DNA from: Chloroflexia bacterium SDU3-3
Lineage (GTDB): Bacteria > Chloroflexota > Chloroflexia > Chloroflexales > Roseiflexaceae
NCBI GenBank assembly: GCA_009268125.1
Contig: WBOU01000029.1
Span: 1-35,594 of the forward strand
Direction: 5' to 3'
DNA length: 35,594 nt
Positions 7,719 to 14,744 of the stretch are shown here, piece by piece. A program made the translations under genes and the position numbers. The first letter of the stretch is position 1, and each line of letters begins with the position of its first letter. The notes below the pieces were generated by a model that saw only the letters and a list, made by a program, of their open reading frames with translations, was not told the DNA's origin and ran no database searches.

Positions 7719-9044
7719 CTAGTCGTCGCCATCCTCGCCCGCCATGATCACGGCCACCGGGCGCATGCGCGCCAGCGGGCGCACCAGCCCGGCGTCTACC
7801 TGGATCTGCATCCCCCGCTCGATGTCCTTGTAGGCGTGTGGGGCCTCGTCGGCGCTCAGGCCCTCGACGAGGATGTCGTGCCGCTGCATCCAGCGCCGCG
7901 CCTCGGCCAGGCTTACCCGGCTGCGGGCCTGGGCGCGGCTGCCCAGCCGCCCAGCCCCATGCGACGCACTGGCGAGCGCCTGCGGGTTGCCTAACCCGGC
8001 CACCAGGTATGAGGCGCTGCCCATGCTACCGGGGATGATCCCCAGATCGCCGGGGCCAGCGGGCGTGGCCCCCTTGCGGTGGATCACCGCGTCGCCCTCG
8101 CGCCAGGCGAAGTTGTGGTGGTTTTGCGCGGTTAGCAGTGGCCGCAGGCGCGCGCGCCGCGCGAACAGCTCGTGGATGACCTCGTGGTTGGCCCTGGCGA
8201 AGTCGCCCGCTAGCTCCATGGCCTGCCAGTACTCCTGCCCGGCCTCGCCATCCAGGCTTAGCCACTCGTACATGCGCGGCACCTTGGCGCGCTGCGCGGT
8301 CTCCTGGCTGGCCAGCCGCATGTAGGTGTTGGCGATGGCGTAGCCCACCCCGCGCGAGCCGCTGTGGGTGAGCAGGCCGCAGAACGCCGCTGGGGTGCCC
8401 GCGTCGGGTGCGATGGCCTCGCCCACCACCAGCTCAGCAAAGTGGTTGCCGCTGCCGCTGGTGCCCAGCTGCTGGGCGGCCTTCTGGCGCAGGCTGCGGG
8501 TCTGCGAGGTCATACCCCAGCGCGCATCCTCCAGGATGGCGTGGTCGGCGCTGCGCAGGCTGTTGCCGCCCGCGCCGAAGCTGGTAACCTCGCGCAGGCT
8601 GGCGAACAGGGCCTCGCGGTTGGTCAGCAGGTCGTCGGGCGACATGTCGAAGATGGTGAGGTGCATGCGGCAGCCGATGTCCACGCCCACCATGGCCGGA
8701 GCCACGGCGCGGTGTGCGGCGAACACCCCGCCGATCGGCAGAGCGTAGCCGGGGTGGCCGTCGGGCATCAGCGCGCCGCCCAGGGCGATGGGCAGGCGTA
8801 GCGCCAGCTCCAGCTGGGCCACGGCTGGCTGCTCGATGTCCGCGCCCACCTCGCCGAACACACGGTAGGGCTGCGGCGCCTCGCGCATGCTGGCGATCTC
8901 GGGCGGCGGGCCGAACTCTTGGGCGATGGTGGCCTGGATCTGCTCCACGGCTACGCCCTGCTTCTTCAGCGCCGCCGCCCTGGTGGCCATGGCGGTGAAG
9001 CGCTTGTCGCCCTTCCAAGCGGCGATAATCTGGTTGGGCTTCAT
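7719..9044 (-). CDS. rtcB: RNA-splicing ligase RtcB
   Basis: The 441-residue protein belongs to the RtcB family of GTP/Mn-dependent ligases, which join RNA 2',3'-cyclic phosphate or 3'-phosphate ends to 5'-OH ends. All main motifs are present: MPDGHPGYALPIGGV (93-107), VGVDIGCRM (119-127, metal ligand C125), GSGNHF (197-202, H201), HSGSRGVG (227-234, H227), QNHHNFAW (307-314), HRKGATPAGPGDLGIIPGSM (322-341) and SASHGAGR (359-366). H362 is the expected guanylylated residue. An N-terminal segment of about 45 residues precedes the core. Its ATG overlaps the stop of the upstream HAD phosphatase gene by four bases (ATGA), so the two are translationally coupled. No RtcA or archease gene is visible in the window. 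Confidence 0.96.
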   Translation of the reverse strand: MKPNQIIAAWKGDKRFTAMATRAAALKKQGVAVEQIQATIAQEFGPPPEIASMREAPQPYRVFGEVGADIEQPAVAQLELALRLPIALGGALMPDGHPGYALPIGGVFAAHRAVAPAMVGVDIGCRMHLTIFDMSPDDLLTNREALFASLREVTSFGAGGNSLRSADHAILEDARWGMTSQTRSLRQKAAQQLGTSGSGNHFAELVVGEAIAPDAGTPAAFCGLLTHSGSRGVGYAIANTYMRLASQETAQRAKVPRMYEWLSLDGEAGQEYWQAMELAGDFARANHEVIHELFARRARLRPLLTAQNHHNFAWREGDAVIHRKGATPAGPGDLGIIPGSMGSASYLVAGLGNPQALASASHGAGRLGSRAQARSRVSLAEARRWMQRHDILVEGLSADEAPHAYKDIERGMQIQVDAGLVRPLARMRPVAVIMAGEDGDD

Positions 9045-9733
9045 TCGCCCAGGATGATCTTGACTGCGATCGCCGTGTCGGTCAGATCTTCCAGCACGGC
9101 ATCGGCCCCAGCCTCGCGAAGCTGCTGGCTGGTAAACGCACCGGTGGCGACGGCGATGATGCGCGCGCCATTGGCTTTGCCGCAGGCCACATCGTTGGGC
9201 GTGTCGCCGATCACCACGATCTCCTGTCCGCTGAAGGTGCGCCCGTAGCGCGCGGCGGCCCGCTGCACGGCGAAGGGTACGAGCGCCGGGCGGTGGTGGT
9301 GGTCGCTGCCGTAGGCCCCGATCTCGATATCCAGGTAGTGATCTAGCCCAAAGAACGAGAGCTTGGCGCGGGCGCTATCCTTGATGTTGCCGGTGAGCAG
9401 AGTCTGCAGCACGTCGGGGGTCTGCTGCAGGTGTTGGAGCACCTCGCGCACGCCTGGCATCGGCCCGCCGCGCCGCGCATACTCCTCGCGGCGCGCGGAT
9501 AGCTCCTCCATGTAGATATCGATGAAGCCCGGCATCTGATCAAGCAGCGCGGCCTGGTCGTGGTCGGGGTAGGAGTTGAAGAGGATCTGGCGGTCGGTCA
9601 TGCCAGCGTAGGCGAAGGGCGCACCGGTGATCACGCCAAAGGTGCGCGTCATGGCCGCGCGCAGCGATTCGCCCGCCACGCCGCCGCTGCGGAGGATGGT
9701 GCCGTCGATGTCCCAGAGGATGAGGTGTTTCAC
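9041..9733 (-). CDS. HAD-family phosphatase (phosphoglycolate phosphatase-like)
   Basis: The 230-residue haloacid dehalogenase hydrolase has motif I WDIDGT (7-12, nucleophile D8 and acid/base D10), motif II LLTGN (112-116), a lysine region with K124, and motif III VIGDTPNDVACG (174-185, D177 and D181). The helical cap between motifs I and II (about 18-85) is that of the Gph/PGMB class. Substrate is unknown; phosphoglycolate or another small phosphate ester is typical. The start is GTG 9733 with GGAG at 9739-9742; longer frames would run through the terminator of the upstream gene. Coupling to rtcB by ATGA overlap suggests joint expression, though a link to RNA repair is only inference. Confidence 0.87.
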   Translation of the reverse strand: MKHLILWDIDGTILRSGGVAGESLRAAMTRTFGVITGAPFAYAGMTDRQILFNSYPDHDQAALLDQMPGFIDIYMEELSARREEYARRGGPMPGVREVLQHLQQTPDVLQTLLTGNIKDSARAKLSFFGLDHYLDIEIGAYGSDHHHRPALVPFAVQRAAARYGRTFSGQEIVVIGDTPNDVACGKANGARIIAVATGAFTSQQLREAGADAVLEDLTDTAIAVKIILGE

Positions 9734-9755
9734 AGGAACTCCATTGGTGTGTTGC

Positions 9756-9805
9756 AAAAAAACGAGCGATGATGCGGGGCTTTGCGCCCAGAACACCATC
9801 GCTCG
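9756..9805 (-). terminator. Intrinsic terminator (minus strand) of the 9838-10527 gene
   Basis: On the minus strand CGAGCGATG (9805-9797) pairs with CATCGCTCG (9771-9763), with a nested GGGC/GCCC stem between them, and is followed by seven T (complement of 9756-9762). Confidence 0.85.
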
Positions 9806-9837
9806 GGTATCACATTGTCTCGATCGGGCCAGCGGGC

Positions 9838-10527
9838 CTATTTTTGCGCTGGCAGCGGGTCGGGCTGGGGTACATCCAGGCCCAGGAAGGGTGCGATCGG
9901 GTAGACCAGCCGATCGACCACCTGGCCCAGCCGCCGGAACTGCGGGGCCAGCTCGGTGTCTTTCATGGCGATGTCGACAGGCACATCCAGCTTGATCGGG
10001 ATGGTCACGTTATCCAGCGGGATATCCATCTTCAGCGCGATTTTGAGCGGCGTGCCCTGCGGCAGCACCAGGTTGATGTTGCTGGCCCGCAGTCGGTTGC
10101 CCCCGCCCAGATCGATGTCGGCACCGGCCAGGCTCAGCGGCACCGGCTCCTGCAGGGTGACGGTCGTCACCTGGTCGACCGGCACCACCACGCCTGCGCC
10201 CTGCAGCGGCAGCGGCTGGTCGAGCGCGATGGTGGTGCGGATATGTGCGGCCTGGAGCTGATCGACCACATCGCGCAGCTCGGATACCTCGCCTGTGGCG
10301 AAGCCCTGTAGCCCCACGCCCGCGCCAAACAGCTGGGTGCGCCAGCTGAACACAAAGCCAACCAGCAGCAGCACCACCGTGAGCAGGATGATGTTCATGA
10401 TGAACGAGGTCAGCACCATCGCTTTCCAGAGCTTGGGCAGCGTGGATGTGATCGGCTGCGGCTCTGGATCGACTGGCTCGCTGCGGCGGGGTAGGAAAGA
10501 GAAGCGGCGGGCTTGTGGCTGGGCCAT
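9838..10527 (-). CDS. Single-pass membrane protein of unknown function
   Basis: I do not recognise this 229-residue protein. It has a basic and Pro-rich cytoplasmic head (1-30), one transmembrane helix at about 38-61, and an outer domain of about 165 residues. That domain contains short repeating strands such as PLPLQGAGVVVPVDQV, PVPLSLAGADIDLG and DIPLDNVTIPIKLDVPVDI, which suggest a beta-rich or amphipathic sheet. There are no cysteines or obvious catalytic motifs. AAGGAG precedes the ATG, a good promoter lies at 10570-10598 and a terminator follows, so it is a monocistronic and probably well expressed gene. It is likely a lineage-specific envelope protein. Confidence 0.8.
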   Translation of the reverse strand: MAQPQARRFSFLPRRSEPVDPEPQPITSTLPKLWKAMVLTSFIMNIILLTVVLLLVGFVFSWRTQLFGAGVGLQGFATGEVSELRDVVDQLQAAHIRTTIALDQPLPLQGAGVVVPVDQVTTVTLQEPVPLSLAGADIDLGGGNRLRASNINLVLPQGTPLKIALKMDIPLDNVTIPIKLDVPVDIAMKDTELAPQFRRLGQVVDRLVYPIAPFLGLDVPQPDPLPAQK

Positions 10528-10569
10528 GTGTCAGCTCCTTGCTGGATGCTACCAAGTACCGTATGTGCC

Positions 10570-10598
10570 AGTATAGCTCACAACAGAGCAGTATGCAA
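10570..10598 (-). promoter_or_regulatory. Promoter of the 9838-10527 gene
   Basis: On the minus strand TTGCAT (10598-10593), a 17-bp spacer and TATACT (10575-10570) predict a start near 10563, about 36 nt before the ATG. Confidence 0.68.
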
Positions 10599-10637
10599 GG
10601 TGTATGGCTTTGCAATGCACTTTGGCACGCAAAGGTT

Positions 10638-11231
10638 CTAGGGCGTGCCGAAGTGGCGCAGCGCCAGCCGCAGCCGCTCCTCTAGCTCGGCGGGGGCGTC
10701 GGCGGGCAGCGCGGCCACGGCCCCCGCCGCCTCGGCGGCGCTGAAGCCCAGGCTGGTGAGCATCTCCACCAGCTCGGCGTTGGCGCTGGTGGCGGCGGGT
10801 GTGGCGCCAGCGGGCAGCGGCCCGCCCTTCACACCCACTTTGGTCTTCAGCTCTAGCACCAGCCGCTCGGCGGTCTTCTTGCCGATGCCGGGCACCCTGG
10901 CCAGCCGCGCCGTGTCGCCCCCGGCGATCGCCAGGCGCAGCTCGTCGGGGGTGGTGGTGGAGAGCAGGCTCAGCGCCACCTTGGGGCCGATCCCGCTCAC
11001 GCCGATCAGGGTCTCGAATAGGTGGCGCTGGTCGATGGTGGCGAAGCCGTACAGCGCCAGCGCATCCTCGCGGATGTGCATGTGGGTGTAGAGCCGTACC
11101 TCGTCGCCCAGCTGGCCCAGGTTGGCCAGCACGGTCTTGGGCGCGAAGACCTGCAGACCCATGCCGCCCATCTCCACCACGCAGTGGTCGACGCCGAGAA
11201 AGATGAGCGCCCCGCGCACCGATGCTATCAT
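10638..11231 (-). CDS. ruvA: Holliday junction branch migration complex subunit RuvA
   Basis: The 197-residue protein has the three RuvA parts. These are an N-terminal OB fold (MIASVRGAL...[16 protein letters not shown], 1-63), a central domain with two helix-hairpin-helix motifs ([13 protein letters not shown] at 75-87 and [14 protein letters not shown] at 111-124), a flexible Ala/Pro/Gly linker near 135-150, and a C-terminal domain III (about 150-195) that contacts RuvB. RuvA binds Holliday junctions as a tetramer and directs the RuvB motor. Neither ruvB nor ruvC is adjacent. It follows the kinase gene by 9 bp with AGGGAGAAGG as ribosome site, so the two share a transcript. Confidence 0.97.
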   Translation of the reverse strand: MIASVRGALIFLGVDHCVVEMGGMGLQVFAPKTVLANLGQLGDEVRLYTHMHIREDALALYGFATIDQRHLFETLIGVSGIGPKVALSLLSTTTPDELRLAIAGGDTARLARVPGIGKKTAERLVLELKTKVGVKGGPLPAGATPAATSANAELVEMLTSLGFSAAEAAGAVAALPADAPAELEERLRLALRHFGTP

Positions 11232-11240
11232 GCCTTCTCC

Positions 11241-13325
11241 CTAACGTGTCACCAGCATCACCACCAGCAGCAGCAGCACCGCCACCGCCAGCCCGATGGC
11301 AACCCACATGTACACCCGATCCCAGTTCAAGAAGCGCCAGTCGTTGGGGATGTTGTGCTGGAAGCCGTAGATATGCAGGCTGTAGGTGTTGACGATCTGC
11401 TGCTGGGCGGGCGTCACGCCTTCCTTGCCCTTGGGCATGGGGGCCTCGGCGGCCTTCTGCATCTCGCCGAGGTCGAACACCAGCTCGGCCACAGGGATGA
11501 AGCTCACCACCAGCTCGGTCAGCGCGATCTTGGTGGTGTCCTCCACCACGCCTTTCTCGGCCTCTTTGATCAGGCCAGCCACGGCGGGCAGGCTCTTCCA
11601 CGCGCCGCGGAAGCCGCCCACCTGCCGCTCGTGGTAGACCTCGCTGGGCGTGCATGTCTTGGCCAGCCAGGCCTCATCTACATTGGGCAGGTCGTCGTGG
11701 CTGTTCAGCTCCATGGTGCGGCGGCTCCAGGCCACGGTCTTCTGCTCGATCATGCGGCCCACGCCATCGCAGGCGGCGCACTTCACCCCTCCCGTGCCGG
11801 TGCAGTCGGGGCAGGGGATGATGGTCTCGGTCTTGGCCGGGGCTGCGGTGGCGCTGGCGGTGGCCGCGCCGCCGGGGCCTGCGGGCTTGGCGGCGTCGGG
11901 CTTGGGCGCGGTGGCGGCGCTGGCCACCGGGGCCTCGCGCACGATCGTGATGCGGCCCTTGCCCTTGCAGCGCTGGCACGGCACGCGGGCCACGCCGCTG
12001 CACACGCCGCAGTTCACCACCCGCACCGAGCCAGGCACCACCACGCTGCCGCCCGGCTCGGGGCCAAAGCCCTTGGGCGCGGGCAAGCTCATCTCCCAGC
12101 GGCCCAGCTCTTTTTCCAGCGGGAACTGGGCAGCCTTGCGATCTGGCTCGGCGCTGCTCTTGGGTGGCAGGCGGGTCTCGTAGAGCACGCGCAGGGTGTA
12201 GAAGTAGATGTTGGTGTGCGTGATGCGGTGCATGGCGGCCTGGCGGCCCAGCAGCCTGCGCCGCATGCGGCCCTGCTCGCTCCACGCGTTCAGCAGCTCG
12301 GCCAGCTCTTGCGGGTTCGAGAGTGTGTCGGCGTGCTTGCGGGCCTCCTGGATCGGCCCCTTCAGCAGGTCGGGGCCAAGCACGGTCTCGACGGGGTGCA
12401 GCTCGACTGGCGGCGTGATCGGGATGGTGGCCCGGATGGCGGTGATGCCCTGCGATGCGCTGGGCTTGTCGCTGGGGCTGATCACCTGGGTGGTGGCGGT
12501 GTGGCGGTTCAGCACCGCCTCTAGATCCTCTAGCGCCAGCTGCACCGAGGGGTAGCGCTTGGTTGGGTCCACCGCCATCATGGTCTGGATGACGCGGTCC
12601 ACGCCGGGGGGCAGGTTGGTCACCCCCACGTCGGCCAGGGTTTTGGGCGGGGTGAAGGGGCCGCCGCCGCCGTCGGCCATGCCGGGCGTGTGGTCCCAGG
12701 GCAGCCGCCCGCTGAGCATCTCGAACAGCACCACGCCCAGGCTGTAGATGTCGGACAGGTGCGTGACCGCCGTGGCCGAGGCGGCGTGCTCGGGCGAGAG
12801 GTAGCCCGGCGTGCCCATCACCGCGCTCACCGTGGTGATGCCGGCCTTGCCCGACTGCCGCGCGATCCCGAAGTCGGTGAGCAGCACGCGCTTGGCCCCC
12901 GACTCAAGCAGAATATTGCCCGGCGAGACGTCGCGGTGGATGACGCCGCTGGTGTGCGCGAAGTCGAGCGCGGCACCGGCGCAGCGGAAGATGTGTACGG
13001 CCTGATCGAGCGAGAGCTTCTTGCTCTGCCGGAAGGCCTCGCGCAGCGACCCGCCGTTGACATACTCCATGACGGTGTAGTGGTGCGGGCCTTGCGTGCC
13101 GTGGTCGAGGATCTGGATGATGTTGGGGTGCCGCAGCCGACTGGTGATCGCGGCCTCCAGCGTGAATCGCTCGATCCACTCCTGATCCTGCGAGAGCAGC
13201 AGCTTGATGGCGACGGGCCGATTCTCGAGCGACTGATGGCGCGCAAGCCAGACCTCGCTCGATCCGCCTTTGCCGATCCGCCTATCGAGGGTGTAGTTTC
13301 CAATACGTGATGGGAGATTGCTCAT
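11241..13325 (-). CDS. Ser/Thr protein kinase fused to DnaJ-type CxxCxGxG zinc motifs, tail-anchored
   Basis: The protein has 694 residues in three parts. A eukaryotic-like kinase spans about 10-275: glycine loop IGKGGSSEV (17-25), K41 in VAIK, HRDVSPGN (130-137; D132, N137), DFG (151-153) and GTPGYLSPEH (171-180). The lysine usual in HRDxKxxN is Ser134, a change also seen in some bacterial kinases. A middle region carries four cysteine pairs with glycines (C439/C442, C450/C453, C505/C508, C516/C519) in the CxxCxGxG style of the DnaJ central domain, split by an Ala/Pro linker (466-500), so two Zn sites are likely. One helix at about 672-692 ends the chain, making it C-terminally membrane anchored. 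There are no PASTA repeats. It is co-transcribed with ruvA, perhaps only by position. Confidence 0.93.
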   Translation of the reverse strand: MSNLPSRIGNYTLDRRIGKGGSSEVWLARHQSLENRPVAIKLLLSQDQEWIERFTLEAAITSRLRHPNIIQILDHGTQGPHHYTVMEYVNGGSLREAFRQSKKLSLDQAVHIFRCAGAALDFAHTSGVIHRDVSPGNILLESGAKRVLLTDFGIARQSGKAGITTVSAVMGTPGYLSPEHAASATAVTHLSDIYSLGVVLFEMLSGRLPWDHTPGMADGGGGPFTPPKTLADVGVTNLPPGVDRVIQTMMAVDPTKRYPSVQLALEDLEAVLNRHTATTQVISPSDKPSASQGITAIRATIPITPPVELHPVETVLGPDLLKGPIQEARKHADTLSNPQELAELLNAWSEQGRMRRRLLGRQAAMHRITHTNIYFYTLRVLYETRLPPKSSAEPDRKAAQFPLEKELGRWEMSLPAPKGFGPEPGGSVVVPGSVRVVNCGVCSGVARVPCQRCKGKGRITIVREAPVASAATAPKPDAAKPAGPGGAATASATAAPAKTETIIPCPDCTGTGGVKCAACDGVGRMIEQKTVAWSRRTMELNSHDDLPNVDEAWLAKTCTPSEVYHERQVGGFRGAWKSLPAVAGLIKEAEKGVVEDTTKIALTELVVSFIPVAELVFDLGEMQKAAEAPMPKGKEGVTPAQQQIVNTYSLHIYGFQHNIPNDWRFLNWDRVYMWVAIGLAVAVLLLLVVMLVTR

Positions 13326-13875
13326 ACCGTGTTTCTCGTTCGGACGGCACCCAGAGGCCGCGCCCAGCCATTATACCACGGTACATCTGTGCGCATTGTT
13401 GGCGGGCTGCTAGCGGTGGTCGGTTTTCTTGGCTGGGTGTTTTCGGCCCGCTAGGGCTTCGGGCTGCTGGGCTGGCTCTTTTTCGTGGGGAGATCCTAGC
13501 ATTCCATGCCATTGCATCCTCGTAGGATTGCTGGGCTGGATGTCCTGTCATATATAGGCGTATATGTATATCAGATAATTTTTTGAAAAATGACGTTTAT
13601 CTATGTTTGCTTGTATCATTTTGCTATATAGGTTAAATAAAATAGATTATTAAATGATATTTTAATAATTATAGTATAATTTAATAGGGTATTTACAGTA
13701 TAGCGAACCTATGATACTATAGCGCTTGTCCCTGAAGGCGAATTTATATCAATACAAAAATACGCTAAACTTGATACTCATACATATCAAGGTTGGCGGT
13801 GTAGAAATGGTGTCTAGGGTACATTGTGCCTTATACATAGGTTGAGTGTGTCTTCTGAATAAAAAGGAGTTGTCA
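13326..13875. other. AT-rich intergenic island between divergent genes
   Basis: No gene is supported in these 550 bases. From about 13540 the composition changes sharply from G+C-rich to strongly AT-rich, with runs such as TTAAATAAAATAGATTATTA, until about 13800. It holds many possible -10 boxes for both the kinase (minus) and the secreted-protein gene (plus), so I name none. An inverted pair TTGATA (13771-13776) and TATCAA (13785-13790) could be an operator. The composition suggests an imported segment or a large regulatory region. Confidence 0.7.
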
Positions 13876-14397
13876 ATGGCTTGGAACCGACGTCTTATGA
13901 CAGGAATCCTGAGCGCGGTGGTGATGATCGGAAGCAGCTTTACGGTGGCGCAGGCGGCGAACCCCAGCTATGATGATACCTACACCAACATTACCTACAC
14001 CGGTACTTGGCAGGCGGTTACTGGGGTGATCGGCGCGGTGAACCAGACGCTGCACTGGTCGAACGTGACAGGTTCCGAGGCGTCCTTTTCCTGCCCGGCG
14101 GGCGGCAGCGGAGCGTATGGCGTGGCCTTCTACCTGACTGCCAGCAAGGCCTACAACCGGGGTATCGCGAATGTCTGGTTTACCAGCCCGTTCTACCCTG
14201 GTGAGATTCGCGGCCTGACGAAGGTGGATCTGTTCGAGCCAGGCGTGACGCGCCAGGTGCGCATCCCGATCAGCACCGATATGCCGCTTGGTACTGGTAG
14301 CCCCTATACCATTCACGTACAGGTGAGTGGCGAGAAGAACATATCCTCTAGCGGCACGTTTGTCGATATTGACAGCTACGAGTGCGATCTGAGCTAG
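13876..14397 (+). CDS. Secreted beta-rich protein, possible jelly-roll module
   Basis: The 173-residue protein has a classical signal peptide: basic MAWNRR, a hydrophobic core at 7-24 and likely cleavage after AQA (25-27). The mature part of about 146 residues is rich in Tyr, Thr, Ser and Gly. It contains YTGTWQ (41-46), LHWSN (59-63), VAFYL (83-87), VDLFEPG (117-123) and FVDIDSYEC (162-170). This order recalls the single beta-sandwich modules attached to many secreted glycosidases (Y-x-G-x-W, then H-x-S, then V-x-V-D near the end), but the match is by eye. C73 and C170 could form a disulfide. The start is ATG 13876 with AAAGGAG at 13863-13869. Codon use is less G+C-rich than in the neighbours, consistent with the AT-rich island upstream and possible transfer. 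Confidence 0.8.
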   Translation: MAWNRRLMTGILSAVVMIGSSFTVAQAANPSYDDTYTNITYTGTWQAVTGVIGAVNQTLHWSNVTGSEASFSCPAGGSGAYGVAFYLTASKAYNRGIANVWFTSPFYPGEIRGLTKVDLFEPGVTRQVRIPISTDMPLGTGSPYTIHVQVSGEKNISSSGTFVDIDSYECDLS

Positions 14398-14427
14398 GCA
14401 GCGCATAGCCTCGTTTCTGCTACGATT

Positions 14428-14468
14428 ATGCCAATGCCCCAAGATAAACTATCTTGGGGCATTGGTAT
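14428..14468 (+). terminator. Long hairpin terminator after the secreted-protein gene
   Basis: A 16-bp perfect stem (14431-14446 with 14450-14465, starting CCAATGCCCCAAG) with a 3-nt loop extends by three more pairs at its base. The downstream T-tract is weak (CTTTC). The rest of 14466-14659 shows no gene. Confidence 0.7.
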
Positions 14469-14659
14469 CTTTCAGCACACTTTCTTGATCTTGTGGCAAT
14501 ACAGGTTGTGGAGGCAAGCATAGGGATAGCCTGTGTGCATGGATGAACATCAGGTGAGGTACACTCATCTCAGGAGAAAATAACATAGGATTGTAGGATT
14601 ATAATCACCCTGCGACGCATATCTCTACTGTAGAAATGAGATCGAGCGTATATGCCAAT

Positions 14660-14717
14660 CTCGGCGCTGGCTCGGGGATCGTGATCATATTTTCGCGATC
14701 CCCGAGCCAGCGCCGAG
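14660..14717. terminator. 22-bp perfect inverted repeat at the end of the pts/dha operon
   Basis: A 22-base arm at 14660-14681 is exactly complementary to 14696-14717, with a 14-nt AT-rich loop. It begins 27 bp past the ptsI stop on the minus strand. There is no proper T-tract on the minus side (ATTGGC follows) and only AGTTTTG on the plus side. It may act as a terminator or as a 3'-end stabiliser of the long glp-dha transcript. Confidence 0.65.
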
Positions 14718-14744
14718 AGTTTTGTCGGTAAATGGCTCTGCTGC

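Noticed and set aside
10612-10637. Intrinsic terminator just after ruvA
   Set aside because: There is a short CTTTGC/GCAAAG pairing but no T-tract on the minus strand; support is too weak.
10549-11655. Minus-strand frame overlapping ruvA and the kinase 3' end
   Set aside because: It overlaps two certain genes in another frame and is a low-complexity Arg/Ala/Gly product.
13282-13551. Small open frames overlapping the kinase start
   Set aside because: No ribosome site, no recognisable sequence, and overlap with the kinase N-terminus on the same or opposite strand.
13600-13800. Replication origin or DnaA-box region in the AT-rich island
   Set aside because: I see no cluster of TTATCCACA-like boxes, and no dnaA, dnaN or gyr gene is near.
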